A stretch of DNA of 64,000 nucleotides from Bacteroidota bacterium (GTDB lineage Bacteria; Bacteroidota; Bacteroidia; Bacteroidales; Rikenellaceae). The DNA lies in the NCBI GenBank assembly GCA_023443765.1, contig JAEZTA010000196.1, positions 1 through 64,000 of the forward strand. Direction: 5' to 3'. The translations under genes were made by a program, and so were the position numbers. This document shows, piece by piece, positions 18,292 through 26,842 of the stretch (the stretch's first letter is position 1; each line of letters opens with the position of its first letter). The notes beneath the pieces are model-generated. The model saw only the letters and a list, made by a program, of their open reading frames with translations, made no database searches and was not told where the DNA came from.

Positions 18292-18359
18292 AACTTTTCG
18301 AATTTGATTGTGCATCACTAAATTCATTTGGGGGATTCGGTTTCCCGAGGTTCCTGATG

Positions 18360-18367
18360 CAAAGGTA
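18360..18367 (-). promoter_or_regulatory. -7 box of the Spy-like gene
   Basis: The complement reads TACCTTTG (TAnnTTTG), 69 nt upstream of the chosen start codon at 18291. It shows that the longer open frame extending to 18426 is not translated. Confidence 0.55.
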
Positions 18368-18371
18368 AGAC

Positions 18372-18402
18372 CAAAAAAGAAACCCGGAGCGGGGCTCCGG
18401 GT
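18372..18402 (-). terminator. Terminator of the LytS-LytTR operon
   Basis: ACCCGGAG (18382-18389) and CTCCGGGT (18395-18402) form a perfect hairpin. On the minus strand a T-rich run follows (18372-18380). It lies 28 nt after the response-regulator stop codon. Confidence 0.85.
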
Positions 18403-18430
18403 AAAACGGCAGAACGACGGGGCCAACCGT

Positions 18431-19195
18431 CTATTCGGCAGGGTGAAGCGACCTCAGCCACGCCTTGAATTCGGGTACGCGGGCCTTGGAGATGACGATC
18501 CGTTCGGGTGTTTCGACCACGAGGTGCAGCGCGAGGCGGCTGCCGAACCACACGGCGATCTCCTTCACGGCGCGGCGTGCGACGATGAACTGGCGGTTGG
18601 CGCGGAAGAAATCCACCTCAGGCAGCAGGGCCTGCAACGCTTCGAGGGTTTTGTCCATCGGGTAGACCGTGCCGTCGAAACAGCAGGCCGTGACCTTTTC
18701 GTTGCTGGTATAGCAGTAGGCGATCTGTTCGCGTTGCAGGGGGATGATCCTGTCGCGCACGTGGACCAGGAAAACGTCTTCCCGGCGGCTGGCAGCCATC
18801 GTACGGACGCGGGAACCGTAGTCGCTGCGTTCGACCGACGTAAGGCGGTGCAGTTTGGACAACGCGCGGTCGACATCCGAAGCATTGAGCGGCTTGAGCA
18901 GGTAGTCGATGCTGTTGACCTTAAAGGCTTCGAGGGCATACTGGTCGTAGGCCGTCGTAAAGATGACCGGGACGGTGATCTCCACGGCATCGAAGATGCG
19001 GAACGAATCGCCGTCGGCCAGATGGATGTCCATGAACAGCAGGTCGGGCTGGGGATTCGCGCGGAGCCATTCGATGCTCTCCTCGACGCTTTCGAGCGTC
19101 GCGATGATCTCCATGTCGGGGGCCGCCTGCCGCAGAATCGCCGCAAGGTTGCGCGCAGCAGCGGTTTCGTCTTCAATAATCAGGGCTTTCATCAT
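18431..19195 (-). CDS. LytTR-family response regulator
   Basis: A 254-residue cytoplasmic regulator with a receiver domain (residues 1-120, phospho-acceptor Asp56 in FMDIHLADG, conserved Lys in LLKPL near 105) and a LytTR DNA-binding domain (~150-250). It should be phosphorylated by the LytS-type kinase whose stop codon overlaps its start by 4 nt (ATGA). Its targets are not visible directly; the adjacent Spy-like and TonB-type genes are candidates. Confidence 0.93.
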   Translation of the reverse strand: MMKALIIEDETAAARNLAAILRQAAPDMEIIATLESVEESIEWLRANPQPDLLFMDIHLADGDSFRIFDAVEITVPVIFTTAYDQYALEAFKVNSIDYLLKPLNASDVDRALSKLHRLTSVERSDYGSRVRTMAASRREDVFLVHVRDRIIPLQREQIAYCYTSNEKVTACCFDGTVYPMDKTLEALQALLPEVDFFRANRQFIVARRAVKEIAVWFGSRLALHLVVETPERIVISKARVPEFKAWLRSLHPAE

Positions 19196-20496
19196 ACAAC
19201 GGGATTTTGCAGCGGCATACGCACGGAGAAGGTCTCGCCGTCGTCGACGATTTCGATGTCGCTGCCTGTAATCAGGTGCCAGCGGTTACGCAGGTTTTCG
19301 AGTCCGATGCCGGTCGAAGGTTCGGGTTCGAGCTTGGGAACCTTGGGGTTCGACACGATGAGCAGGTCGTCTTCGGTACGGACCGAGATGTGGAACGGCT
19401 TGTTGCGGGTGATCGAATTGTGCTTGACGGCGTTGTCGATCAGCGGTTGCAGCGAGAAAGCCGGGAGTTTCCACGTCAGGAACCGGTCGTCCACGTCGAT
19501 GTCGAAAAAGAGTTTGTCGGCATAACGTATCTTAAAGAGGTAACTGTATGCTTCGAGGAATTTCAGTTCCTCATCGAGCGTCATCAGCATGCTCTGGCCG
19601 TTCTGAATGATGTAGCGGAACGTATACGAAAGCTGGTCGATGTAGGTCAGGGCTTTCTGGTCGTGTTTTTCGCGCACGAGCATCGCCAGCGAATTGAGCG
19701 AGTTGAAGAAGAAGTGGGGGTTGATCTGCCCGACGAGCATGTTGTAGCGCGTAGTGAGGTTTTCGTTCTTGAGCCGCTCGTTCTCGACGACAACGGCCTG
19801 CCGCTGGGAGATCAGCACATAGATGCGCCCGTAGAGCATCGACACCACCACGGCGAACGAGCACTTGAGCAGCAGCATGTAGTCGAACATCCGGCCTCCC
19901 ATAAAATTCATCTGAATACGTCCCGTATGCCATTCCGTGACGGGCGCCACGCAATAGAGCGCCGCAGCGGCAACGCAGCACCACAGGCAGCGCCGCACGA
20001 AACGCGATATGGAATAGTTACGCCGCACGGAGGTCAGGATCGAGAGCATCACGAACGACATGACGAGGTAGTAGAGCAACTGCAGGAGCAGTTCCGTACT
20101 CTTCGAGGGGCCGTTGTAAAGTTTCCCGTAATCGAACTCCTCGCCGTTGTGCCTGCGTACCTCTCCCAGCATCGGATGCGCCTTTTCGGAGCGCGGCGGC
20201 ATCAGGTCCGCCACGATCCGGTCGCCGGGCGAGATGCCGAGCCAGCGTATACGCCGCGTAGGGACATAGACGCTGTCGCCGTTCTCGTAAACCAGGTAGC
20301 CGTACCCGTCGGGATGCACCGTGAGTACACCTTCGTCGGTCCGCTCCAGGGTCCGCTGGCTGGCTGGCCGGGGCTGGTTTTCACTGTTCAGGTCCACGAG
20401 CATCAGCAGCACGTAGGAGAAATTGACCACCAGGCTGATCGCCACGGCAACCATCAGGTTGAGCACCAAATCGGCATATTTCGATTGCAGTTTCAT
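19192..20496 (-). CDS. LytS-type sensor histidine kinase with a Rho-like OB-fold insertion
   Basis: A 434-residue protein. TM1 is at ~12-34, an extracytoplasmic segment at ~35-135, then three further helices (~137-157, ~168-186, ~203-228). A His_kinase (PF06580) domain follows with NPHFFFNSLNSL, phospho-acceptor His261, and an ATPase domain with QPLIDNAVKH and GIGLENLRNR. Residues ~54-125 resemble the RNA-binding OB fold of Rho: EGVL, PDGYGYL, VYVPTRRI, PGD and PPRSEK occur in the same order as in the Rho encoded at 42458-44140. Tyr65, Tyr67 and Tyr77 align with the nucleic-acid-stacking aromatics of E. coli Rho (Phe62, Phe64, Tyr80). Its response regulator follows with a 4-nt overlap. Confidence 0.9.
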   Translation of the reverse strand: MKLQSKYADLVLNLMVAVAISLVVNFSYVLLMLVDLNSENQPRPASQRTLERTDEGVLTVHPDGYGYLVYENGDSVYVPTRRIRWLGISPGDRIVADLMPPRSEKAHPMLGEVRRHNGEEFDYGKLYNGPSKSTELLLQLLYYLVMSFVMLSILTSVRRNYSISRFVRRCLWCCVAAAALYCVAPVTEWHTGRIQMNFMGGRMFDYMLLLKCSFAVVVSMLYGRIYVLISQRQAVVVENERLKNENLTTRYNMLVGQINPHFFFNSLNSLAMLVREKHDQKALTYIDQLSYTFRYIIQNGQSMLMTLDEELKFLEAYSYLFKIRYADKLFFDIDVDDRFLTWKLPAFSLQPLIDNAVKHNSITRNKPFHISVRTEDDLLIVSNPKVPKLEPEPSTGIGLENLRNRWHLITGSDIEIVDDGETFSVRMPLQNPVV

Positions 20497-20618
20497 GGGC
20501 GGAAATATTAGTTGGGATTCGTGCGGCGGCCGGAAACCTCTTCCTGCCGCCCGGCATCCGGGCCCCGCCTGAGCGGTCCGGGTTGCGACGATCGGCCCGC
20601 ACAGGGGACCGGAGGGGA

Positions 20619-21149
20619 TTACTCCTCCTTATACCACGACGCGTAGAGCATATAATCGTGGGCCGTGCGGCGGATGATCTCCTCGCGCTGCTCCGCGGTT
20701 ACTTCCTTGACCTTTTTGGCCGGGACGCCTGCGTAGACCGAATTGGGTTCCAGCTGTGCATTCGAGAGCACCAGTGCGTTGGCCGCGATGATGCAGCCCG
20801 AAGGCACGTGTGCGTTGTCGAGCAGGGTAGCGCCCATGCCGATCAGGCAGTTGTCCCCGATGACGGCGCCGTGGATGATGGCGTTGTGGCCCACCGAAAC
20901 GTCGCTGCCGATGATCGTTTGCGAAGGATGCTTCGCCTTATCATAGATCGTGTGGAGCACCACGCCGTCCTGAATATTCGTGCGGTCGCCGATGACGATC
21001 CGGTTCACATCGCCGCGCAATACGGCGTTGTACCAGATTGAGCAGTCGCGGCCGATGGTCACGTTACCCAGGATAACGGCCGTTTCGGCCAGAAAAGTGT
21101 TTTCTCCGATGACGGGCGTATGTCCCCGTACCTCTTTAATCAGTGCCAT
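20619..21149 (-). CDS. Gamma-carbonic-anhydrase-family hexapeptide-repeat protein (YrdA-like)
   Basis: A 176-residue left-handed beta-helix protein made of hexapeptide repeats (residues ~10-145). The three histidines of the gamma-carbonic anhydrase metal site are present in HTIYD and VGHNAIIHG. Length and order match YrdA/CaiE-like trimeric proteins; catalytic activity in this subgroup is often unproven. It lies 8 nt downstream of mazG and is probably co-transcribed. Confidence 0.92.
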   Translation of the reverse strand: MALIKEVRGHTPVIGENTFLAETAVILGNVTIGRDCSIWYNAVLRGDVNRIVIGDRTNIQDGVVLHTIYDKAKHPSQTIIGSDVSVGHNAIIHGAVIGDNCLIGMGATLLDNAHVPSGCIIAANALVLSNAQLEPNSVYAGVPAKKVKEVTAEQREEIIRRTAHDYMLYASWYKEE

Positions 21150-21157
21150 ATATTTCG

Positions 21158-21934
21158 TTACTCTTTATGTTTTGCTTCCTGCCACAGCTCCTCCATCGCA
21201 TCGAGCGGCATTTCGTGCAGTGTATGCCCCTTTGCAGCAGCCTGTTCCTCCATGTAGTTAAAGCGACGGATGAATTTCTTATTCGTACGTTCCAGGGCCG
21301 ATTCAGGGTCCACGCCGTAGAGGCGGCAGGCGTTGATCAGGGCAAAAAACAGGTCGCCGAACTCGCCTTCGAGGTCGGTTTTGCTGCCCGACTTCATTTC
21401 GGCCTCGACCTCGCCCAACTCTTCGCGGACCTTGTCCCAGACATCCTCTTTCTTGTCCCAGTCGAAACCCGCACCCGCAGCCTTCTCGCCCACACGGTAG
21501 GCCTTGACCATCGCCGGAAGCGAACGCGGAACCCCGCCCAGCGTACCGGTTTTGCGGTTTTTCTTGCGGAGTTTCAACGCCTCCCAGTTCTCCTTGACCT
21601 GGTCGGGCGTATTGGCGTGGATGTCGCCGTAGACATGCGGATGGCGGTAAATCAACTTGTCGCACAGCGCGTCGGCAACCTCACCGAAGTCGAAAGCGCC
21701 CTGCTCCTCGCCCAGTTTCGAATAGAACACCACGTGCAGCAGCAGATCGCCCAACTCCTCCTTGATGCCCTCCATATTGTGGTCGGTGATGGCATCGGCC
21801 AGTTCGTAAGTCTCTTCGATGGTATTGCTCCGCAGCGAATCGAAAGTCTGTTCGCGGTCCCAGGGACATTCGCGGCGCAGGGTGTTCATCACCTCCAAAA
21901 GACGGGCCGTAGCCTCCAAACGTTTGTCTTCCAT
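21158..21934 (-). CDS. mazG: Nucleoside triphosphate pyrophosphohydrolase MazG
   Basis: A 258-residue all-alpha NTP-PPase with two MazG domains. The first has CPWDREQTFDSLR, EETYELADAI and EELGDLLLHVVFYSK; the second is around residues 165-225 with EELGEVEAEM and EFGDLFFALIN. The enzyme hydrolyses (d)NTPs to monophosphates and pyrophosphate, limiting ppGpp or aberrant nucleotides (family knowledge). It is the first gene of a two-gene operon with the hexapeptide protein. Confidence 0.95.
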   Translation of the reverse strand: MEDKRLEATARLLEVMNTLRRECPWDREQTFDSLRSNTIEETYELADAITDHNMEGIKEELGDLLLHVVFYSKLGEEQGAFDFGEVADALCDKLIYRHPHVYGDIHANTPDQVKENWEALKLRKKNRKTGTLGGVPRSLPAMVKAYRVGEKAAGAGFDWDKKEDVWDKVREELGEVEAEMKSGSKTDLEGEFGDLFFALINACRLYGVDPESALERTNKKFIRRFNYMEEQAAAKGHTLHEMPLDAMEELWQEAKHKE

Positions 21935-21974
21935 TTATAACTGTATTTTCGGATATCCCGAGGTTTTACCCCGG

Positions 21975-22010
21975 CAAAGTTAGCATATTCGGTGAAAAAT
22001 AGTAATTTTG
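21975..22010. promoter_or_regulatory. Divergent promoters of mazG (-) and hexosaminidase (+)
   Basis: The complement of 21975-21982 reads TAACTTTG, the -7 box of the mazG operon. TAATTTTG at 22003-22010 is the -7 box of the hexosaminidase gene. The second box overlaps the first codon of the longest open frame, so translation starts downstream at 22035. Confidence 0.65.
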
Positions 22011-22034
22011 TTTTCAATAAAATCTTTCCGTCGC

Positions 22035-24188
22035 ATGAGATTACGACTCCTGATTTCCTGTATGGCAGCCCTTTGCAGCCTCTTTTCCGCCGCGGCACAA
22101 CCCGCAGCCGGGCGTTATACGTCACACCCCGGTGTCTGTGCCATCACTCCCCGGACGACCCTCAGCTACGAACACGGACTGGCTCCGCTGGCCGGTTACC
22201 TGCGTAGTTACATCAACGTGGCCACGACCGGGGAAAGTATGTCGGCCGACAAGGCGATCGTTCTGTCGACCGACAAGACGCTCAGCGAAGAGGCCTACCG
22301 GCTGACGGTGGGTCCCGACCACATCGAAATCGCCGGAGGGGCATACGGAGGTGTTTTCAACGGTATTCAGGCGTTGTTCCGGATGCTTCCGCCCGAGGTT
22401 TACGCCCGCAAATGCCCGCTGCCTGTGGAGATACCGTGCGGCGTAACGGAAGACGCTCCGCGGTTCGCCTACCGGGGAATGATGCTCGACGTGGCGCGGA
22501 CATGGATCGGATTGCCTGAAGTAAAACGTTATATAGACCTGTTTTCCTATCACAACATCAACAAATTACACCTGCACCTTTCGGACGACGAAGGATGGCG
22601 CATCGAGATCAAATCACACCCCGAGCTGACCGAGATCGGCGGCTTCCGCGGCGGCGATTCGCCCGTACGGCCCGTATACGGCAAATGGTCAGAGAAATAC
22701 GGCGGCTACTTCAAGCAAAGCGAAATGCGCGACCTGATCCGTTACGCTGCCGAACGCAACATCGAGATTATCCCCGAGATCGACCTGCCGGGCCACAGCC
22801 GTAACATCGCCTCGGTACATCCCGAAATCCGCTGCAACTACCCGCCCGACACGGTGTCGACCAACGGTTACGACTACCGTTCGGCGTGGTGCGTGGCCCG
22901 CGAGGAAAATTACAAACTGCTGGAAGACATCTTGGGCGAGCTTTGCGAACTGTTCCCCTCGGAATACATCCATGTCGGCGGCGACGAGGTCGACATGACC
23001 CAGTGGGAGCAGTGCCCCGACTGTCGGGCGTTGATGAAGCGGCGTGGGATGACGGATGCACACCAGTTGGAGGACCTCTTTATGGAGCATATGGCTGCGA
23101 TCCTGAAATCGCACGGCAAGCGGCCCGCCGTCTGGAACGAAGCGGTGCGCACGGGGGCTTTCACCAAGGAGTGCCGCGTGCACGGCTGGGAAAGCGTCAA
23201 AGCGTGTCTCGACGCTACGACGAAAGGATACCAGACCATCGTGATGCCGGGCCAGTACTTCTACTTCGACATGCGCCAGACGCCGCGCGAGGACGGCCAC
23301 GATTGGGCGGCGATCTTCGACGCCAAAAAGGTTTACGGATTCAATTTCAGCGAATTCACCCCGGAACAGATGCGCAACGTCGTGGGCTTGCAGGCCGCAT
23401 TTTTCAGCGAAGCCTACATTTCTCACGAGCCGGAAAAGCCCGACTACCTCGATTACATGCTATTCCCGCGTGTCTGCGCCCTGTCACGAATCGCGTGGAG
23501 CGGCAATGCCGAAGGGTGGGACGCTTATTACAAGGAGTTGAAAGAGCGTCATTATCCCCGCATGGCGGCCATGGACATCCGGTTCCGGCTGTTCCCGCCG
23601 AAGGTCAACTACAAGGACGGGGTGTTCACCACTTCGACGGACGACGGTTCGACGGTCTTTTACACGCGGGACGATGAACCCGCAGAATTGCGTCTCATCC
23701 GCCCGCTGCGGACCGACAAACCGCATCTCTACCGCTTCTATTCGCGTTACAAGACCGCCCGAAGCCCCTATGTGGCCGACAAATCCTATTGGCGGACCCT
23801 TGCGCCGGCCGTTACGATCACGACCTCGATGGGCGAGAGCGGAAAGTTCCCCTACACGAATGCCGCGACCTACAAAGGTCTTTCGCGGACACGCCGCGCC
23901 TGCCGCCAGCAGGACTGGATTCTCTACACGTTCGACGAGCCGGTGAAGTGCCGGGAAATGTATCTCCAGACAGGCAACCGCCAGTTGCCGAAGACGATCG
24001 TGACAACGGGCTATGCCGAGGTGTCGTACGACGGCGCGACGTTCGAGCAGGCGGGCGATCTGGAAATGGGCAGCATCACGCTTCAGCCCGCCCGCCCGGT
24101 GAAAGCCGTGCGGATCATCTCGACGTGCGACGACAACGGCACGCCCTACGTGACGATTCAGCCGCCGCAGGTAAAGCCCGTCTTGTAG
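22035..24188 (+). CDS. Beta-N-acetylhexosaminidase, GH20
   Basis: A 717-residue exported glycosidase. It has a signal peptide (1-22), a GH20b N-terminal domain (~25-140) and the GH20 catalytic barrel (~145-480) with HLSDDEGWR near 181-189. The catalytic Asp317-Glu318 pair lies in HVGGDEVD. C-terminal beta-rich domains of the chitobiase/F5-8 C type follow (~530-717). It removes terminal GlcNAc or GalNAc from glycans such as mucin or peptidoglycan-derived chains. It stands alone rather than in a polysaccharide utilization locus. The start at 22035 is set by the -7 box just upstream. Confidence 0.95.
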   Translation: MRLRLLISCMAALCSLFSAAAQPAAGRYTSHPGVCAITPRTTLSYEHGLAPLAGYLRSYINVATTGESMSADKAIVLSTDKTLSEEAYRLTVGPDHIEIAGGAYGGVFNGIQALFRMLPPEVYARKCPLPVEIPCGVTEDAPRFAYRGMMLDVARTWIGLPEVKRYIDLFSYHNINKLHLHLSDDEGWRIEIKSHPELTEIGGFRGGDSPVRPVYGKWSEKYGGYFKQSEMRDLIRYAAERNIEIIPEIDLPGHSRNIASVHPEIRCNYPPDTVSTNGYDYRSAWCVAREENYKLLEDILGELCELFPSEYIHVGGDEVDMTQWEQCPDCRALMKRRGMTDAHQLEDLFMEHMAAILKSHGKRPAVWNEAVRTGAFTKECRVHGWESVKACLDATTKGYQTIVMPGQYFYFDMRQTPREDGHDWAAIFDAKKVYGFNFSEFTPEQMRNVVGLQAAFFSEAYISHEPEKPDYLDYMLFPRVCALSRIAWSGNAEGWDAYYKELKERHYPRMAAMDIRFRLFPPKVNYKDGVFTTSTDDGSTVFYTRDDEPAELRLIRPLRTDKPHLYRFYSRYKTARSPYVADKSYWRTLAPAVTITTSMGESGKFPYTNAATYKGLSRTRRACRQQDWILYTFDEPVKCREMYLQTGNRQLPKTIVTTGYAEVSYDGATFEQAGDLEMGSITLQPARPVKAVRIISTCDDNGTPYVTIQPPQVKPVL

Positions 24189-24254
24189 AGAAAAGTGGGG
24201 AAATCGCGAAGCCAAAAAAGCGATATTAGACAACAAACTTTGAAAAAAAGTTAC

Positions 24255-24262
24255 TAACTTTG
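24255..24262 (+). promoter_or_regulatory. -7 box upstream of the small-peptide/GLUG lipoprotein region
   Basis: TAACTTTG matches TAnnTTTG; a TTTG lies only 12 nt upstream (24239-24242), shorter than usual. It is the best promoter candidate for the downstream leader, the 51-codon peptide gene and the lipoprotein. Confidence 0.5.
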
Positions 24263-24291
24263 TGGCGAAATTACGGCACAACCCACTATAA

Positions 24292-24402
24292 ATGACCAAA
24301 ATCGGGATCATACCGACCAAAAATGACATTATCCGCCTCCTGACCCGACGAGGGGGGGGGGAAATTGCATTGTTGTGCTTCGGATCGCCGAAATCTAAAT
24401 AA
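24292..24402 (+). CDS. Possible 36-codon leader ORF containing a G10 tract
   Basis: ATG at 24292 opens a 36-residue frame ending TAA at 24402. It starts 30 nt after the -7 box. Ten consecutive G (24352-24361) lie inside it and encode three Gly plus the first base of a Glu codon. Two hairpins follow. No similarity to a known protein is recognised; it may be a leader peptide or chance. Confidence 0.25.
   Translation: MTKIGIIPTKNDIIRLLTRRGGGEIALLCFGSPKSK
24352..24361 (+). repeat. Homopolymeric G10 tract
   Basis: Ten consecutive G in the leader between a promoter and a surface-lipoprotein gene. Tracts of this kind are prone to slipped-strand length change. Confidence 0.9.
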
Positions 24403-24421
24403 TCATATTTCCTTGAATTTA

Positions 24422-24497
24422 AAAGCCCATGCTGTACTCGCAGCACGGGCTTTCGTATGTCTGCCTGAGAGATTGCGTACTCTCCGGCAGGCTTTTT
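24422..24497 (+). terminator. Two hairpins in the leader, the second terminator-like
   Basis: The first hairpin pairs 24422-24434 with 24441-24453 (one mismatch) but has no T run. The second pairs GCCT and GAGAG (24463-24471) with CTCTC and AGGC (24480-24492, with a bulge) and is followed by five T and a T-rich stretch. Together they sit between the short leader ORF and the 51-codon gene and could limit read-through. Confidence 0.5.
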
Positions 24498-24536
24498 CAT
24501 TTTATTTCTTCACATCATTTCACTTAATTCTTCATT

Positions 24537-24692
24537 ATGACAAACACCGAAAACACCCAACAGAAGGGCTGGGAGCCCTATGAGGTTCCGGCGCTCGAAG
24601 TAATCGAGATCAAAGCCGAAGCCGGATTTGCACTGAGCGGAAGCGGAAGTGAACACGACGGCTTCGAAGAAGACAATTACGAATGGCAATAA
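24537..24692 (+). CDS. 51-residue acidic peptide upstream of GLUG lipoprotein
   Basis: The ATG at 24537 opens 51 codons ending TAA at 24690-24692, 13 nt before the lipoprotein start. The peptide has a Thr/Gln-rich start, a middle part PALEVIEIKAEAGFALSGSG, and an acidic aromatic tail ending NYEWQ. There is no signal peptide, membrane helix or cysteine. From memory, short Bacteroidales peptides with a P-x-x-E-V-x-E-I core and a Ser/Gly patch are widespread and often sit beside surface-protein genes; their role is unknown to me. Spacing implies co-transcription with the lipoprotein. Confidence 0.6.
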   Translation: MTNTENTQQKGWEPYEVPALEVIEIKAEAGFALSGSGSEHDGFEEDNYEWQ

Positions 24693-24705
24693 CGGAAAAA
24701 AGACA

Positions 24706-26775
24706 ATGAAACAGACAACGATCAAGCTATTATTCTGCGCCGGTCTGCTCTCCGCGACCGCCGCATGTACCACCGATCCCGCGAGCGAAGAACCCACGCC
24801 GCAGGGAAAACGCACGCAGATGAGTTTCACGGCGACCAGCGCCGAGACCCGCACCGAGCTTACCGACCAAAACGCCGTGCACTGGAAGGCGGGCGACAAA
24901 ATCACCGTATTCACCCAGGACAACGAGGGAAAACTGCACCCTGAGAGTGATTTTTCAACGGCCGAAAGCGGTCCGACCGTAACCTTCACCGGCGAAGCGA
25001 CGGCGGATGCTGCGAAATACTTCGCGCTATATCCCGCATCCACATATAACGGCACCATCAACAGAACAGAGATCATACTGAAAATGCCGGATATTCAAAC
25101 AGCTACGGCCGGGACCTTCGACCCGTCGGCCAATATCTCTTTGGCCGAATCGGCCGACGGCAAAACCTTCCGGTTCGAGAACCTCTGCGGACTGGTCAAG
25201 TTCAGCCGTCCCACGTCGAGCGACCGCGAGATCGTCAAGGCTACACTGCACGGCAATAACGGAGAGACGCTGACTGCGACCGGTATCCAATTTCCCGGCA
25301 AGAAACTCGATTCTGAAAACGGCAAAGACAAAATCGTTCTCGAAGGAGAGATCGGCACCGGCACGGACTACTATTTCGTCGTAAGGCCGGTGGAGCTGAG
25401 CAATGGATTCTACATCACGTTCCTCGACAAGGACGGAAAGGAGTATTCGGTGACGGGTACGACACCGGCGTCGATCAAGGCCGGGCATATTCTGAACCTC
25501 GGCGTGCTGGACCTGCAGGCCGTCGAAAAGGATTTCGATTACAATTTCGAGAGCAACACCTTCACCGTCTACACCGAGATCGGACTGCGCAACTGGGCCG
25601 AAGCCGTCAGAATGAAGTTCACCGAAATCAACGACCAAACCGTCGACATGACGGCAACAAACTGTATTTTAGGAGCAGACATCACGCTGACCAAAGATTG
25701 GGAGTCGGTAGGTTACGGAAGTTTCAACGAAACCGGCCTGGCCTATACGGGTACGTTCGACGGCAAGGGCTACACCATAAGCGGGCTGAGACTGACGAAA
25801 GCAACCTCTGTTTACCGCCAAGCATCCTACGCCGGATTCTTCGGCAGACTGAAGGGTGCGACCGTCCGTAACGTGACCTTCGACAGCCCTTCGGTCACCG
25901 ACGGTGCAGCAGGAGTCATCGCCGGCTATGCGGAAAACACCGAGATCGAAAACTGCCATGCAAGAAATGCCACGGTAACAGGCAAGTCCGAAGCGGAGAA
26001 AAGTGTTCATAATACAGGCGGTCTTGTCGCAGATGCCGGGGAGGGAGTCTCGATATCGAACTGTACGGTAACAGGAACGATAACTTCCCAGAAGGTGACG
26101 GCCACCGGCAACATCCAAAACTGCAGCGGTCCGGTCGGCGGCATTGTCGGCCGTGCGAAAGCGGAGATCACCATTTCCGGATGCCACTTCGACGGTTCGC
26201 TGACCTCCGAATACAGCTCCAAATCAAACTACTGCTATGCCGGCGGAATCGTAGGAGACATGCAATCCGGTAGCGGCTCCATCGAAGGCTGTACGGCAAA
26301 CGTAACAGTTAACTCCAAACACTATAACGGCGGAATCACCGGATATGTGAGAACTACGGTCACGATCGACGGCTGTGCGAGCAGCGGAACATTGACATGC
26401 GACCAATATTGCGGCGGTCTGGTCGGTTATTACCCCGCCAACATCCACGGCTCCTACTCGACCTGCCAGAGCAAGTCGGCGCAAGCGGGCAGCCTATTCG
26501 GATTTTATGAGGCATCATACTACGATGTCGAGGCATGCTTCACGAACAACACCGCAATCGACGCAATAGGCGTGATACGCTCGGGATGGACTGCGGATGA
26601 AGCCAACGCAACCATGCAAGTGGATAACATCGCTGGCAAGAAGGACGAAATGAACGGCGCGATAGCGGCTACGGGCTGGCAGTTCGTGGAGAACGACGGC
26701 ACGATCGTGGTCGGCAGCAAGACCTTCGAGCTGGATCGGACCGCCTTCCCGCTCAAACCCGTAAAGGCAAACTAA
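24706..26775 (+). CDS. Fimbrillin-like lipoprotein with GLUG repeats
   Basis: A 689-residue exported lipoprotein; the lipobox is at ATAAC near residue 20. Residues ~35-290 have the fimbrillin/Mfa-like pattern (MSFTAT, TRTELT, VHWKAGDKITVF). Residues ~300-600 contain repeated GLUG-type units (AGFFGRLKGATVRNV, TGGLVADAGEG, GGIVGRAK, GGIVGDMQSG, GGITGYV, GGLVGYYP). It is probably surface-exposed and adhesive, though no ligand is suggested. The start at 24706 is chosen because the signal peptide begins there; the open frame upstream overlaps the 51-codon gene out of frame. Confidence 0.8.
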   Translation: MKQTTIKLLFCAGLLSATAACTTDPASEEPTPQGKRTQMSFTATSAETRTELTDQNAVHWKAGDKITVFTQDNEGKLHPESDFSTAESGPTVTFTGEATADAAKYFALYPASTYNGTINRTEIILKMPDIQTATAGTFDPSANISLAESADGKTFRFENLCGLVKFSRPTSSDREIVKATLHGNNGETLTATGIQFPGKKLDSENGKDKIVLEGEIGTGTDYYFVVRPVELSNGFYITFLDKDGKEYSVTGTTPASIKAGHILNLGVLDLQAVEKDFDYNFESNTFTVYTEIGLRNWAEAVRMKFTEINDQTVDMTATNCILGADITLTKDWESVGYGSFNETGLAYTGTFDGKGYTISGLRLTKATSVYRQASYAGFFGRLKGATVRNVTFDSPSVTDGAAGVIAGYAENTEIENCHARNATVTGKSEAEKSVHNTGGLVADAGEGVSISNCTVTGTITSQKVTATGNIQNCSGPVGGIVGRAKAEITISGCHFDGSLTSEYSSKSNYCYAGGIVGDMQSGSGSIEGCTANVTVNSKHYNGGITGYVRTTVTIDGCASSGTLTCDQYCGGLVGYYPANIHGSYSTCQSKSAQAGSLFGFYEASYYDVEACFTNNTAIDAIGVIRSGWTADEANATMQVDNIAGKKDEMNGAIAATGWQFVENDGTIVVGSKTFELDRTAFPLKPVKAN

Positions 26776-26813
26776 CGACACCAGCGGACATTCCGCACCG
26801 TCAGTATTTTCAG

Positions 26814-26842
26814 GGCGTCCCTTTCCGAAGGGGCGCTTTTTT
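26814..26842 (+). terminator. Terminator of the GLUG lipoprotein gene
   Basis: A hairpin with arms 26815-26823 and 26828-26836 is followed by six T. Its T run overlaps the stop codon of the convergent lysoplasmalogenase gene. Confidence 0.8.
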
